In this document: positions 63,534-64,000 of the stretch, piece after piece
How positions within the stretch are numbered: the stretch's first letter is position 1
How the letters are laid out: each line of letters opens with the position of its first letter
Source of the DNA: Streptomyces ferrugineus
Lineage (GTDB): Bacteria; Actinomycetota; Actinomycetes; Streptomycetales; Streptomycetaceae
NCBI RefSeq assembly: GCF_015160855.1
Contig: NZ_CP063373.1
Location: 7,564,001 to 7,628,000, forward strand
Direction of reading: 5' to 3'
DNA length: 64,000 nucleotides
Notes under the pieces: model-generated
What the model was told of the DNA's origin: nothing
Database searches by the model: none
Seen by the model: the letters and a program-made list of their open reading frames with translations, nothing else
Position numbers and translations under genes: made by a program

Positions 63534-64000
63534 TCATGTCTCCCCCACCCCGCTCGCATTGCCGGGACGCACACCGCCGGGACGGCTCCCGTCTCCGCTC
63601 TCTCGCACGGCTCCCTTCCCCGGGAAGCGCGTAGCCGTCTTTGCAGTGCGCGGAGCCGCAGCATTCGAGTTGCGTGGCCCAGTGCCGCCCAGCCGCAGGG
63701 CACCCGAACCCGCACCGGAAGGCTTACGCGGACGCGAAACGCTCGTCCCCCGGCTCGTCCCCCGCCCTCGCCCACCAGTCCTCGCGGGACGAGGAAGACT
63801 GCCACTCGAACCCGCAGGCTGCCGAGACCAGCGACAATCAGCCGCGTCAGCCGTCGTCGCGGGCTCTGCCACCTCACCCGGCATCGGATCCTTGACGTCC
63901 TCCGGCTTGTCCAGCGGCCCGGTGTCCGCCCTCCCACGCCCCACACGTTCTGTCCGCAAGCAGTGGCGGATCGACTCGGGGTCCAGCCCTTCGTTGCAGG
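63534..64000 (-). CDS. C-terminal part of an unidentified protein (5' end outside window)
   Basis: The frame is open from the window edge down to a TGA at 63534-63536. The first visible part has good codon bias and protein-like sequence (CNEGLDPESIRHCLRTERVG, then GPLDKPEDVKDPMPGE), while the last 110 residues are low-complexity Ser/Arg/Gly/Pro-rich (SSGSLPRPARTGGRGRGTSRG). The stop overlaps an ATG of the downstream frame (ATGA). No family is recognised from this fragment. The tail may be a disordered extension, or the result of a frameshift after about residue 50. Confidence 0.45.
   Translation of the reverse strand, partial: CNEGLDPESIRHCLRTERVGRGRADTGPLDKPEDVKDPMPGEVAEPATTADAADCRWSRQPAGSSGSLPRPARTGGRGRGTSRGTSVSRPRKPSGAGSGALRLGGTGPRNSNAAAPRTAKTATRFPGKGAVRESGDGSRPGGVRPGNASGVGET

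Overview
The window is about 70% GC, has strong G/C bias at third codon positions, uses GTG and TTG starts freely, and carries gene families typical of filamentous actinobacteria. The combination hrdB, whiH, sepH, cutRS, a DasR box before ptsH and a c-di-AMP riboswitch before a cell-wall peptidase identifies it as a Streptomyces core-chromosome segment. From memory, the order matches the part of the S. coelicolor chromosome that runs from the hrdB/whiH region to the dut/kdpDE region. I see no tRNA, rRNA, insertion sequence, prophage or CRISPR array.

Layout: (1) 1-9.4 kb, mainly minus strand: a truncated DUF3159 membrane protein, an OB-fold protein, the kdpDE two-component pair without kdpFABC, a secreted alginate-lyase-like protein, the tight PaaI thioesterase-dut-DUF3710 operon, then DUF3093, EcsC-like and DUF4193 genes. 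(2) 9.8-20.6 kb: cutRS, inositol monophosphatase with ferrochelatase, a divergent MFS exporter overlapping a sugar-lactone oxidase, the cell-division regulator sepH, a rhodanese-type sulfurtransferase and a two-domain VOC protein. (3) 20.6-23.6 kb: a small less conserved patch with a possible gene remnant, a lipoprotein, a membrane protein and an orphan double-ClpN protein. (4) 24-35 kb: thymidine kinase, an alkaline-phosphatase-type hydrolase with DUF5998, a GNAT/acyl-CoA-synthetase fusion (PatA type), ptsH, a GntR regulator, an M23 peptidase under a ydaO riboswitch, and an active/inactive pair of M16 peptidases. (5) 35-41.5 kb: parC behind three long direct repeats, a CobW GTPase and small accessory genes. 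(6) 41.7-50 kb: a carboxylate-metabolism locus. A citrate synthase is divergent from a citrate synthase carrying an N-terminal DNA-binding HTH, with AT-rich palindromes between them. These are followed by an iron-box-controlled ferredoxin-like gene, a CitA/CitB-type two-component system and an acetate-type symporter with its DUF485 partner. (7) 50-57.3 kb: parE, a DUF7455 gene, a secreted trypsin-like protease, hrdB and whiH. (8) 57.4-64 kb: a fused ABC exporter, a Nudix/winged-helix regulator, a debranching-enzyme-like protein with a repetitive N-terminus, and the 3' end of an unidentified gene.

How the genes fit together: the two topoisomerase IV subunits, HrdB, SepH and WhiH are housekeeping or developmental genes. 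DasR-ptsH, the CitAB-like pair, the citrate synthases and the symporter link carbon sensing to central metabolism. Two iron-box-like sites suggest DmdR control of a ferredoxin-like protein and of the hemH/MFS divergon. The most unusual items are the HTH-citrate synthase fusion and its palindrome-rich promoter region, the repeat array in front of parC, and the reading-frame ambiguity in the N-terminus of the debranching-like gene.
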